Shown one piece after another: positions 1-6,254 of a stretch of DNA of 28,610 bases. The first letter of the stretch is position 1. Every line of letters starts with the position of its first letter. Source of the stretch: Ga0074130 sp035565355 (lineage in GTDB: Bacteria > Pseudomonadota > Gammaproteobacteria > Burkholderiales > Rhodocyclaceae); assembly GCA_035565355.1 (NCBI GenBank), contig DATMSM010000070.1, positions 1 through 28,610 on the forward strand, read 5' to 3'. Below the pieces are notes generated by a model. It saw only the letters and a list, made by a program, of their open reading frames with translations, was not told where the DNA came from and searched no databases. Both the position numbers and the translations under genes were made by a program.

Positions 1-29
1 GGTTCGCGGGTAAACACCGCTGCCATAAC

Positions 30-59
30 AAAAAAGCCGACCCCAGGGTCGGCTTTTTT
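30..59 (-). terminator. Rho-independent terminator downstream of bfr (bidirectional)
   Basis: A near-perfect inverted repeat with stem AAAAAAGCCGACC against GGTCGGCTTTTTT has a 4-nt loop. It is flanked by A-runs and T-runs, so it can terminate in either direction. It lies about 40 bp beyond the bfr stop on the minus strand. It could also close a plus-strand gene that ends left of the window. The GC part of the stem is the same as in the terminator at 795–820. Confidence 0.85.
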
Positions 60-96
60 GTCGGCTCGTGCTGCCGCTACGGCAGGATCGTGCGTC

Positions 97-573
97 TTAT
101 TCGGGACTGTCCATCATCGACTGCAGATAGTTCTGCAGGCCGACCTTTTCAACCAGGTCGATCTGGGTTTCCAGCCAGTCGATATGTTCTTCGGTATCGT
201 CGAGGATCATCTGGAACAGGTCACGGGACACATAGTCGCGCACCGACTCGCAGTGGGCAATACCATCCTTGACGGTCTGCTGGGCGGCGGTTTCGAGCTT
301 CAAGTCGCAGGCCAGCGCTTCGGGGACGTTCTCACCGATCAGCAGCTTGCCGAGGTCCTGCAGATTGGGCAGGCCGTCGAGCATGAGGATGCGTTCAATC
401 AGCTTGTCGGCGTGCTTCATCTCGCCGATGGACTCTTCGTATTCCTTCTTGCCGAGCTTGCTCAAACCCCAGTGGTTGTAGATGCGTGCGTGCAGGAAGT
501 ACTGGTTGATCGCGGTCAGCTCATTCTTGAGCTGGGCGTTGAGGAACTGGATAACCTTGGCGTCGCCCTTCAT
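97..573 (-). CDS. bfr: Bacterioferritin
   Basis: Haem-containing ferritin of 158 aa, the same length as E. coli Bfr. It oxidises Fe(II) and stores the mineral in a 24-subunit cytoplasmic shell. The alignment to the family is gap-free. Ferroxidase ligands E18, E51, H54, E94 and H130 are present, as is the haem ligand M52 in the motif EMKHADKLIERIL. The position of the bridging ligand E127 is Thr here (LDDTEEHIDWLE). The chosen ATG gives the canonical MKGD N-terminus and has GGAG seven bases upstream; a start 12 codons further up adds residues without family support. bfd lies upstream on the same strand, but a terminator between them suggests separate transcripts. The identification is firm; only the effect of T127 is open. 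Confidence 0.96.
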   Translation of the reverse strand: MKGDAKVIQFLNAQLKNELTAINQYFLHARIYNHWGLSKLGKKEYEESIGEMKHADKLIERILMLDGLPNLQDLGKLLIGENVPEALACDLKLETAAQQTVKDGIAHCESVRDYVSRDLFQMILDDTEEHIDWLETQIDLVEKVGLQNYLQSMMDSPE

Positions 574-633
574 GATCTTTCTCCGGGGATATTGCGATGC
601 CCGCAGCATAGACGAATGCGAGCAGCCATGTGG

Positions 634-763
634 TAACGATTCCCGTTAGCGAAACCTTACCCGCGACCCCCTTCCCGAGGAAGGAGGTGACTTCGGTTCG
701 CCTTGCCGACGGCAAGGCTCCACATGAGTAGAAGCATTTCCTCGCGCGCCCCTTCGGAAATGC
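634..763. repeat. Cluster of short palindromes between bfr and bfd
   Basis: Four inverted repeats are packed into 130 bp. TAACG-ATTCC-CGTTA is at 634–648, in the bfr upstream region. CCTTCC/GGAAGG with flanking pairs is at 667–687. GCCTTGCC-GAC-GGCAAGGC is a perfect 8-bp stem at 700–718. GCATTTCC/GGAAATGC is at 734–763 with a 14-nt loop. The second resembles the CCCCCTTCC palindromes at 5456–5476 and 8535–8555. No convincing gene lies here. These may be degenerate REP-like units; the first could be a regulator site for bfr. Confidence 0.5.
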
Positions 764-794
764 ACCTGTCTTCGGAGCGACTTTCCAGAAACCA

Positions 795-820
795 AAAAGC
801 CGACCCGGGGGTCGGCTTTT
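795..820 (-). terminator. Terminator downstream of bfd
   Basis: The stem AAAAGCCGACC/GGTCGGCTTTT has a 4-nt GC-rich loop. On the minus strand it is followed by a short U-tract. It starts 17 bp after the bfd stop. The stem repeats that of the bfr terminator at 30–59. Confidence 0.8.
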
Positions 821-836
821 GCCGGGTTCCTGCGAT

Positions 837-1067
837 TTACGCGGCGACCGGGGTCAGGGTAAAAACCGGGAAAGCACTCAGAATGGAGCTGCAGCCACCG
901 CCGCTGCAAGCGGCTTCGGCAATCATGTCGGAAGCGGTTTCGCGGCAGCAGCCGCAGCAGGTCCCCACGCCCAAGCTGGCGCCGAGATCCTCGACGCTGG
1001 AAGCGCCGTTCTTGATGGCGGCCTTGATGGTGCGGTCGCTGACACCGTGGCAGACACAAACGATCAT
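837..1067 (-). CDS. bfd: Bacterioferritin-associated ferredoxin, BFD-like [2Fe-2S] protein
   Basis: Protein of 76 aa. In characterised species Bfd docks on bacterioferritin and passes electrons through the haem to release stored iron. The BFD fold is recognised from MIVCVCHGVSDRTI at the start and GVGTCCGCC near residue 37. C4, C6, C38 and C41 match the E. coli cluster ligands. Further cysteines are C37, C40, C54 and C59, and the tail is Gly/Cys rich then hydrophobic (residues 52–76). TTGGAG precedes the ATG. The gene sits upstream of bfr on the same strand, with its own terminator. A Fur-like box in front fits induction under iron starvation. Bfd-like proteins also act with other partners, but adjacency to bfr supports this role. 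Confidence 0.88.
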   Translation of the reverse strand: MIVCVCHGVSDRTIKAAIKNGASSVEDLGASLGVGTCCGCCRETASDMIAEAACSGGGCSSILSAFPVFTLTPVAA

Positions 1068-1090
1068 GCGAGCTCCAATAAAGCAACAAC

Positions 1091-1147
1091 GATAACGGTT
1101 CTCATTATTCCAAAACCGCCGGGAAAATGCAAGTAATTCTCAATTAC
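1091..1147 (-). promoter_or_regulatory. Putative Fur box and adjacent palindrome upstream of bfd
   Basis: Positions 1091–1109 read GATAACGGTTCTCATTATT. This matches the classical 19-bp Fur consensus GATAATGATAATCATTATC at 14 of 19 bases, 24 bp upstream of the bfd start. A second element, GTAATT-CTC-AATTAC at 1133–1147, is a perfect 6-3-6 palindrome. The two AT-rich sites stand out in GC-rich DNA. Iron control is inferred from the match and from the known iron regulation of bfd genes. Confidence 0.5.
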
Positions 1148-1234
1148 TCGATTGTCATGGCACTGGGCCGCCAAGCCTTGCCGCAGCGGGGCCAGCGCTG
1201 TGGGCTTTCGCTTCAGGCCCCGCCAACACAGGGA

Positions 1235-1251
1235 TGCACTGGCCTGGTGCC
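1235..1251 (+). promoter_or_regulatory. NtrC-like binding site upstream of livK
   Basis: TGCACTGGCCTGGTGCC fits the NtrC consensus TGCAC-Y-N5-R-GTGCA at every defined position except the last base. It lies 106 bp before the livK ATG. Weak sigma-54-like GG-N10-GC elements follow: one overlaps the box at 1240–1255, and one is at 1306–1319 (GG at 1306, GC at 1318). Neither is as good as the amtB promoter. Nitrogen control of the liv operon is therefore plausible but unproven. Confidence 0.4.
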
Positions 1252-1357
1252 TGCTTTTCCTTGAATTGACGGGGCAAAAGGGGCCGAACTGAGGGTTTGC
1301 GGCAAGGCAGGCTCAGGGCAGAATGCTCAAATCTATATTTTCCGACCGGAGCCCGTC

Positions 1358-2602
1358 ATGCGCACCAAGACCCTGCTTGTCTCCCTGAGCGCCGCCCTCG
1401 CCCTGATGGCCTGCAGCAAGAACGAACCTGCCGCACCGAGCGCCAGTGCCCCGGCGGCGGAACAAGGCCCGCTGGTTCTCAAGCTCGGCCACTCGGCCCC
1501 GCTGACCGGCCCGCAGGCGCATATCGGCAAGGACACCGAATACGGCGCGCAAATGGCGGTGGATGATGTCAATGCGGCGAATATTCAGATCAATGGCCGC
1601 ACCCTCACGGTCGAGCTCATGGGCGAGGATGACCAGGCCGATCCCAAGCAGGGCACCATCGTCGCGCAGAAGTTCGTTGACGCCCACGTCAATGCCGTCA
1701 TCGGCCACATGAACTCGGGCACCACCCTGCCCGCCTCGGTGACCTACGCCAACAACAACCTGCCGCAGGTGAGCGCGTCCGCCACCAATCCGGAGTACAC
1801 CAAGCGCGGCTACAAGACCGCCTTCCGCGTCATGACCAATGACGAAGCCCAGGGCAAGGTGCTGGGCGAGTTCGCCGCCGGCACGCTGGCCGCCAAGGAC
1901 ATTGCTGTCATTGACGACAAGACCCAGTACGGTGAAGGCATTGCCATCGAATTCAAGAAAGCCGCCGAAGCCAAGGGCGCAAAGATTGTCGCCAGCGAGC
2001 ACACCGACGACAAGGCCGTGGACTTCGCCGCCATTCTCACCAAGATCAAGGCCACCAAGCCGGACGTGATCTTCTTCGGCGGCATGGATCCGCAGGCCGC
2101 ACCGATGTCGCTGCAGATGAAGAAGCTGGGCATCAAGGCCGTGCTGCTGATGGGCGACGGCGGTTGCACCGCCGACTTCCTGAAGAACGCGGGCGCCTCG
2201 GCCGAAGGCCAGTACTGCTCCAAGCCCGGCGTGCCGACCGAGCAGATGCCGGGCGGCCCGGCCTTTATTGAGAAGTACAAGGCCAAGTACAACGCCCCGA
2301 TCCAGCTCTACGCCCCCTATGCCTACGACGCGGTGATGGTGGTGGTCGAGGCGGTCAAGCGCGCCGGCAGCACCGACAGCGCCGCCATCCTCGCCGAACT
2401 GCCCAAGACCCAGTACAAGGGGGTGACCACCGATATCGCCTTCGACGAGAAGGGCGACATCAAGGATGCCGCCGTCACGCTCTACCTTGCCAAGGGTGGC
2501 CAGTGGACGCAGGTCGAGACCGTCGGTGGCAAGGCTGCCAGCGCCGCCGCGGCGCTGCCTGCGGAGGCCAGCCCGACTCAAGCAGCACCGGCCGCCAACT
2601 AA
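1358..2602 (+). CDS. livK: Periplasmic substrate-binding lipoprotein of a branched-chain amino acid-type ABC transporter
   Basis: Protein of 414 aa that captures the substrate outside the inner membrane and delivers it to LivHM. The N-terminus is a lipoprotein signal: MRTK, a hydrophobic stretch, then the lipobox LMAC with Cys20 as the likely lipidated residue. The type-I periplasmic binding fold starts near residue 42 with KLGHSAPLTGPQ and continues through the DVNAANIQING segment. The length is above E. coli LivK because of the lipoprotein linker and an Ala/Pro-rich tail of about 25 residues. GGAG lies seven bases before the ATG. It is the first gene of livKHMGF. The substrate cannot be fixed from sequence: Leu/Ile/Val is likely, but amides, urea or other amino acids are possible in this family. 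Confidence 0.9.
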   Translation: MRTKTLLVSLSAALALMACSKNEPAAPSASAPAAEQGPLVLKLGHSAPLTGPQAHIGKDTEYGAQMAVDDVNAANIQINGRTLTVELMGEDDQADPKQGTIVAQKFVDAHVNAVIGHMNSGTTLPASVTYANNNLPQVSASATNPEYTKRGYKTAFRVMTNDEAQGKVLGEFAAGTLAAKDIAVIDDKTQYGEGIAIEFKKAAEAKGAKIVASEHTDDKAVDFAAILTKIKATKPDVIFFGGMDPQAAPMSLQMKKLGIKAVLLMGDGGCTADFLKNAGASAEGQYCSKPGVPTEQMPGGPAFIEKYKAKYNAPIQLYAPYAYDAVMVVVEAVKRAGSTDSAAILAELPKTQYKGVTTDIAFDEKGDIKDAAVTLYLAKGGQWTQVETVGGKAASAAAALPAEASPTQAAPAAN

Positions 2603-2620
2603 TCGCGCCTCGCATGGGGA

Positions 2621-2647
2621 AACGGCACCTGCGGGTGCCGTTTTTTT
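2621..2647 (+). terminator. Terminator or attenuator between livK and livH
   Basis: The perfect 9-bp stem AACGGCACC/GGTGCCGTT with loop TGCG runs into seven T residues. It starts 18 bp after the livK stop and ends 26 bp before the likely livH start. Partial termination here would give more binding protein than membrane components, as seen in many binding-protein operons. Confidence 0.8.
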
Positions 2648-2673
2648 GCGTTCAGCCTGTAACATCCGATCCT

Positions 2674-3597
2674 GTGGAAACATTCATCCAGCAGCTCATC
2701 AACGGCCTGACCCTGGGCAGCATCTATGCACTGGTCGCCCTCGGCTACACCATGGTGTACGGCATCCTCGGCCTGATCAACTTCGCCCATGGCGAAGTTG
2801 TCATGATCGGTGCCCTCGTCGCCCTGGCCGTCTACAAGGCGCTGGCGGCCACACTGCTGCCGCCGGCGCTGATCCTGCTGATCGGCCTCGCCGTTGCCGC
2901 CGCCACCTGCATGGCGCTGGGCTGGTCCATCGAACGCATTGCCTATCGGCCGCTGCGCAACGCGCCGCGCCTGGCGCCGCTGATCACCGCCATCGGCGTC
3001 TCCATCGTGCTGCAGCAATGCGCCATGCTGCTGTGGGGGCGCAGCTATCACTCGGTGCCAGCACTGCTGCCGGCCGAATCGCACGACATTCTCGGTGCGC
3101 GCATCAGCGATGTGCAGATCATCATCATGCTCGCCGCAGCGCTGTCCATGGCTGGCCTGATTGTGCTGGTGCAGAGAAGCAAGCTCGGCCGCGCCATGCG
3201 CGCCACCGCCGAGAAGCCCGAAGTCGCCGCACTCATGGGCGTGGATGCGAACAAGATCATCGCACTCACCTTCATCATCGGCTCGGCGCTGGCTGCACTG
3301 GCCGGCGTGCTGGTCAGCGCCAATTACGGTATCGCCCACTACCAGATGGGCTTCCTGCTCGGCCTCAAGGCCTTCACCGCAGCCGTACTCGGCGGCATCG
3401 GCAATATCGGCGGTGCGGTGCTCGGCGGCATACTGCTCGGCATCATCGAGGCCATGGGCGCTGGCTATATCGGCGACCTCACCGGCGGCGTGCTCGGTAG
3501 TCACTACCAGGACATTTTCTGCTTCATGGTGCTCATCACGGTGCTGGTATTCCGCCCGTCCGGCCTGATGGGCGAGAAAGTTTCGGAGCGCGCCTAG
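2674..3597 (+). CDS. livH: Branched-chain amino acid ABC transporter permease LivH
   Basis: Inner-membrane permease of 307 aa, essentially the E. coli LivH length (308). It pairs with LivM to form the channel. Family signatures are LTLGSIYALVALGYTMVYGILGLINFAHGE at the N-terminus and KAFTAAVLGGIGNIGGAVLGG near the C-terminus, in a chain of hydrophobic helices. The open frame runs upstream into livK, so the start must be chosen. GTG at 2674 puts the reading frame at the normal family start, after the intra-operon terminator. No strong ribosome-binding site is visible, so the exact start is moderately sure. The livM start follows two bases after the stop. Confidence 0.93.
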   Translation: METFIQQLINGLTLGSIYALVALGYTMVYGILGLINFAHGEVVMIGALVALAVYKALAATLLPPALILLIGLAVAAATCMALGWSIERIAYRPLRNAPRLAPLITAIGVSIVLQQCAMLLWGRSYHSVPALLPAESHDILGARISDVQIIIMLAAALSMAGLIVLVQRSKLGRAMRATAEKPEVAALMGVDANKIIALTFIIGSALAALAGVLVSANYGIAHYQMGFLLGLKAFTAAVLGGIGNIGGAVLGGILLGIIEAMGAGYIGDLTGGVLGSHYQDIFCFMVLITVLVFRPSGLMGEKVSERA

Positions 3598-3599
3598 CA

Positions 3600-4655
3600 A
3601 TGCAAGCCAAGCACAAACAGATTGCAGGCATCGCCCTGATCGGCGTCGCGCTGGCCATCCTGCCTTTTCTCATCGGCATGAGCTTCGGCAATGCCTGGAT
3701 ACGCATGCTCGATTTCGCGCTGCTCTACATCATGCTGGCGCTGGGGCTGAACATCGTGGTCGGTTTCGCCGGTCTGCTCGACCTCGGCTACATCGCCTTC
3801 TATGCGGTCGGCGCCTACATCTACGCACTGCTGGCTTCGCCGCACTTCGGTCTGCACTGGCCCTTGTGGGCCATCCTGCCGATAGGCGCCGTCGTCGCCG
3901 GGATCTTCGGCGCCCTGCTGGGTGCACCCACGCTGCGCCTGCGCGGCGACTATCTGGCCATCGTCACCCTGGGCTTCGGCGAGATCATCCGCATCTTCCT
4001 CAACAACCTCAATGCCCCGGTGAATATCACCAATGGGCCCAAGGGCATTGCCGGCATCGATCCGCTGGCGAAAAGCATCGACATCTTCGGCTACCAGCTG
4101 CACAGCCTCTATCTCATCTACTACCTCTTTGTCGCGCTGGCCCTGCTCATCGTCGTGGTCACCCTGCGCCTCGAGAACTCGCGCCTCGGCCGCGCCTGGG
4201 TCGCCATCCGCGAGGACGAGATCGCCGCCAAGGCCTGCGGCATCAACACGCGCAACGTCAAACTTCTCGCTTTTGCTTTAGGTGCCAGCTTCGGTGGTGT
4301 CGCCGGCGGGCTGTTCTCCGGCTTCCAGCAATTCGTCTCGCCGGAAAGCTTCGGCCTGTTCGAGTCCATCATGGTGCTGTGCATGGTCGTGCTCGGCGGT
4401 ATGGGCAATATTCCGGGCGTGATTCTCGGTGCCGTAGTGCTGACAGTCCTGCCGGAACTATTTCGTCACTGGGCCGGCCCCGCGCAGATGGCCTTGTTCG
4501 GACAGACCTATATCGATCCCGAATCCTTGCGCCTGATGCTGTTCGGCATTGCCTTGATCCTGGTCATGCGCTTCCGCCCCATGGGCTTGTTGCCCTCGTC
4601 GCGACGCAAGGCCGAGTTTGAGCATGCCGCCGAAGAAGCCGGAGCCAAAGCATGA
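3600..4655 (+). CDS. livM: Branched-chain amino acid ABC transporter permease LivM
   Basis: Second inner-membrane permease, 351 aa, shorter than E. coli LivM (425 aa) but typical of many betaproteobacterial homologues. Recognised from MLALGLNIVVGFAGLLDLGYIAFYAVGAY at about residues 42–70, LRLRGDYLAIVTLGFGEIIR in the middle and SFGGVAGGLFSG further on. Multiple hydrophobic helices are evident. A GGAG lies about 12 bases before the ATG. Its TGA overlaps the livG ATG (ATGA), which indicates translational coupling with the ATPase gene. Confidence 0.94.
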   Translation: MQAKHKQIAGIALIGVALAILPFLIGMSFGNAWIRMLDFALLYIMLALGLNIVVGFAGLLDLGYIAFYAVGAYIYALLASPHFGLHWPLWAILPIGAVVAGIFGALLGAPTLRLRGDYLAIVTLGFGEIIRIFLNNLNAPVNITNGPKGIAGIDPLAKSIDIFGYQLHSLYLIYYLFVALALLIVVVTLRLENSRLGRAWVAIREDEIAAKACGINTRNVKLLAFALGASFGGVAGGLFSGFQQFVSPESFGLFESIMVLCMVVLGGMGNIPGVILGAVVLTVLPELFRHWAGPAQMALFGQTYIDPESLRLMLFGIALILVMRFRPMGLLPSSRRKAEFEHAAEEAGAKA

Positions 4656-5422
4656 CGGTGCTACTGCGGACCACCCATATCGCCAAGCACTTCGGCGGCA
4701 TCCGTGCGCTCAAGGACGTCTCGCTTACCATCAATGCCGGCGAGATCTATGGCCTGATCGGCCCCAACGGCGCCGGCAAGACAACCTTCTTCAATGTCAT
4801 TACCGGCCTCTACCAACGCGATGGCGGCCAGATCGTCTTCGACGGCCAGCCGCTGCAGGTGGAAAGTCCGCATGAAGTCACCCGGGCCGGCATTGCGCGC
4901 ACCTTCCAGAACATCCGCCTCTTCGCCGAGATGAGTGCACTCGAGAACGTCATGGTCGGCCGCCATCTGCGCAGCAAGGGCAGCGTGCTCGGCGCCATAC
5001 TGCGTACGCCGACGGTACGTGCCGAAGAAGCGGCGATCAAGGCCAAGGCCAACGCGCTCCTCGCTTATGTCGGTATCGCGTCCAAGGCCGAGGTGCGTGC
5101 CGCCAGTCTGTCTTACGGGGATCAGCGCCGCCTTGAAATCGCCCGTGCACTTGCTACGGAGCCCAAGCTGCTGGCGCTGGACGAACCCGCTGCCGGCATG
5201 AATGCCACCGAGACGGCCGCGCTGCGTGCCCTGGTGGAAAAAATCCGCGCCGACGGTACCACCGTACTGTTGATCGAACACGATGTGAAGCTCATCATGG
5301 GCCTGTGCGACCGCGTCGCCGTGCTCGATTACGGTGAGAAGATCGCCGAGGATGTGCCCGCAGTCGTGCAGAAGGACCCGCGCGTGGTGTCTGCTTATCT
5401 GGGAGTTCCGTATGAGCAGTGA
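4652..5422 (+). CDS. livG: Branched-chain amino acid ABC transporter ATPase LivG
   Basis: Cytoplasmic ATPase of 256 aa that powers LivHM together with LivF. The Walker A motif is GPNGAGKTT with Lys43, preceded by the family stretch LKDVSLTINAGEIYGLIG. The Q-loop region is IARTFQNIRLF, the signature is LSYGDQRRLEIARAL, Walker B is LLALDEPAAGMN (the LivG-type Asn included) and the switch His is in LLIEHDVKLIM. The C-terminal YLGVPY is typical of the family. Its start overlaps the livM stop by four bases, and its last 11 bases overlap the livF start. All catalytic motifs are intact. Confidence 0.96.
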   Translation: MTVLLRTTHIAKHFGGIRALKDVSLTINAGEIYGLIGPNGAGKTTFFNVITGLYQRDGGQIVFDGQPLQVESPHEVTRAGIARTFQNIRLFAEMSALENVMVGRHLRSKGSVLGAILRTPTVRAEEAAIKAKANALLAYVGIASKAEVRAASLSYGDQRRLEIARALATEPKLLALDEPAAGMNATETAALRALVEKIRADGTTVLLIEHDVKLIMGLCDRVAVLDYGEKIAEDVPAVVQKDPRVVSAYLGVPYEQ

Positions 5423-6194
5423 GCTCGCTCCCACCTTCCGCGAAGCGGAAAATCGCCCCCTTCCTGGGGAAGGGGGTCGGGGGGAAGGCCAACCCTTGCT
5501 CGCCGTAACTGACCTTCAGGTCAGTTACGGCGGCATTGCCGCTGTGAAGGGCGTCAGCTTTAGCGTCGGGCACGGCGAGACCGTCGCCCTGATCGGCGCC
5601 AACGGCGCCGGCAAGACCACGACGCTGAAGGCACTGGCGCGCCTGCTGCCGGCCATAGGTACGCTACGCTACGACGCCACGGATCTGCACACACTGCCGC
5701 CACACGCACTGGTGCAACGCGGCTTCAGCCTGGTGCCGGAAGGCCGTGGCGTATTTGCGCGTATGAGCGTTACCGAAAATCTGCAGATGGGCGCATACCA
5801 GCGCAGGGATGCTGAAATCGAGGTGGATATCGAGCGCATGTTCGAACTGCTGCCGCGTTTGAAGGAGCGCGCCGGCCAGCTCGCCGGCACCCTTTCCGGC
5901 GGCGAGCAGCAGATGCTGGCCATCGCCCGCGCCCTGATGGGTCGGCCGCGCCTGCTGCTGCTCGATGAACCCTCGATGGGACTGGCCCCCCTGATGGTGC
6001 AGAAGATATTCGAGGTGATCCGCAGTATTGCCGCACAGGGCGTGGCTGTGCTGTTGGTCGAACAGAACGCCAGCCTGGCTTTGGAAACCGCCAGCCGCGC
6101 CTATGTCATGGAAAGCGGCAACATCACCCTGGCCGACACGGCCGCCAATCTACTGGCCGACCCGCGCGTGCAAGCGGCTTATCTTGGCCATTAG
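5412..6194 (+). CDS. livF: Branched-chain amino acid ABC transporter ATPase LivF
   Basis: Second ATPase of the system, 260 aa from ATG 5412, about 20–25 aa longer than usual LivF. Intact motifs are Walker A GANGAGKTT (Lys68), signature LSGGEQQMLAIARAL, Walker B LLLLDEPSMGLAP and switch LLVEQNAS. The extra N-terminal residues, roughly 9–26, are encoded by two palindromes at 5436–5476 and a G-rich tract, giving a low-complexity peptide (PLPGEGGRGEG). The conserved domain begins near residue 29. TTG 5496, preceded by GGGGGGAAGG, is an alternative start that gives 232 aa, close to the family norm. ATG 5412 overlaps livG by 11 bp and is favoured by coupling. Function is certain; the N-terminus is not. 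Confidence 0.93.
   Translation: MSSELAPTFREAENRPLPGEGGRGEGQPLLAVTDLQVSYGGIAAVKGVSFSVGHGETVALIGANGAGKTTTLKALARLLPAIGTLRYDATDLHTLPPHALVQRGFSLVPEGRGVFARMSVTENLQMGAYQRRDAEIEVDIERMFELLPRLKERAGQLAGTLSGGEQQMLAIARALMGRPRLLLLDEPSMGLAPLMVQKIFEVIRSIAAQGVAVLLVEQNASLALETASRAYVMESGNITLADTAANLLADPRVQAAYLGH
5436..5489. repeat. Palindromic repeat unit inside the 5' end of livF
   Basis: Two adjacent hairpins, TTCCGC-GAA-GCGGAA (5436–5450) and CCCCCTTCC-TGG-GGAAGGGGG (5456–5476), are followed by TCGGGGGGAAGG. Related CCCCTTCC/GGAAGGGG palindromes occur between genes at 667–687 and 8535–8555. Here the unit is in frame within or just before livF. The similarity to intergenic copies suggests insertion of a dispersed element. 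Confidence 0.6.
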
Positions 6195-6240
6195 GCCAAG
6201 ATAAGCCCACTTGAGCCGCAAAGGGGGCTAACCCCCTTTG
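6177..6240. terminator. Double hairpin at the livF / HDOD-gene junction
   Basis: Stem one is GCTTATCTTGGCC (6177–6189) against GGCCAAGATAAGC (6194–6206), a perfect 13-bp stem with a 4-nt loop. It spans the livF stop codon TAG (6192–6194). Stem two is CAAAGGGGG/CCCCCTTTG at 6219–6240 with loop CTAA. The two genes converge here, so the stems probably end transcripts from both sides. Neither has a long U-tract, which lowers confidence in intrinsic termination. Confidence 0.6.
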
Positions 6241-6254
6241 GAATCCCCTACTAA

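Noticed and set aside
1313..2683. Long minus-strand open frame opposite livK.
   Set aside because: Low-complexity Gly/His/Leu translation with no motif; livK on the plus strand has a lipobox and the binding-protein fold.
5436..5489. Possible insertion sequence or CRISPR-like repeat at livF.
   Set aside because: The unit is a short palindrome without transposase, spacers or regular repetition; a REP-like element is the simpler reading.
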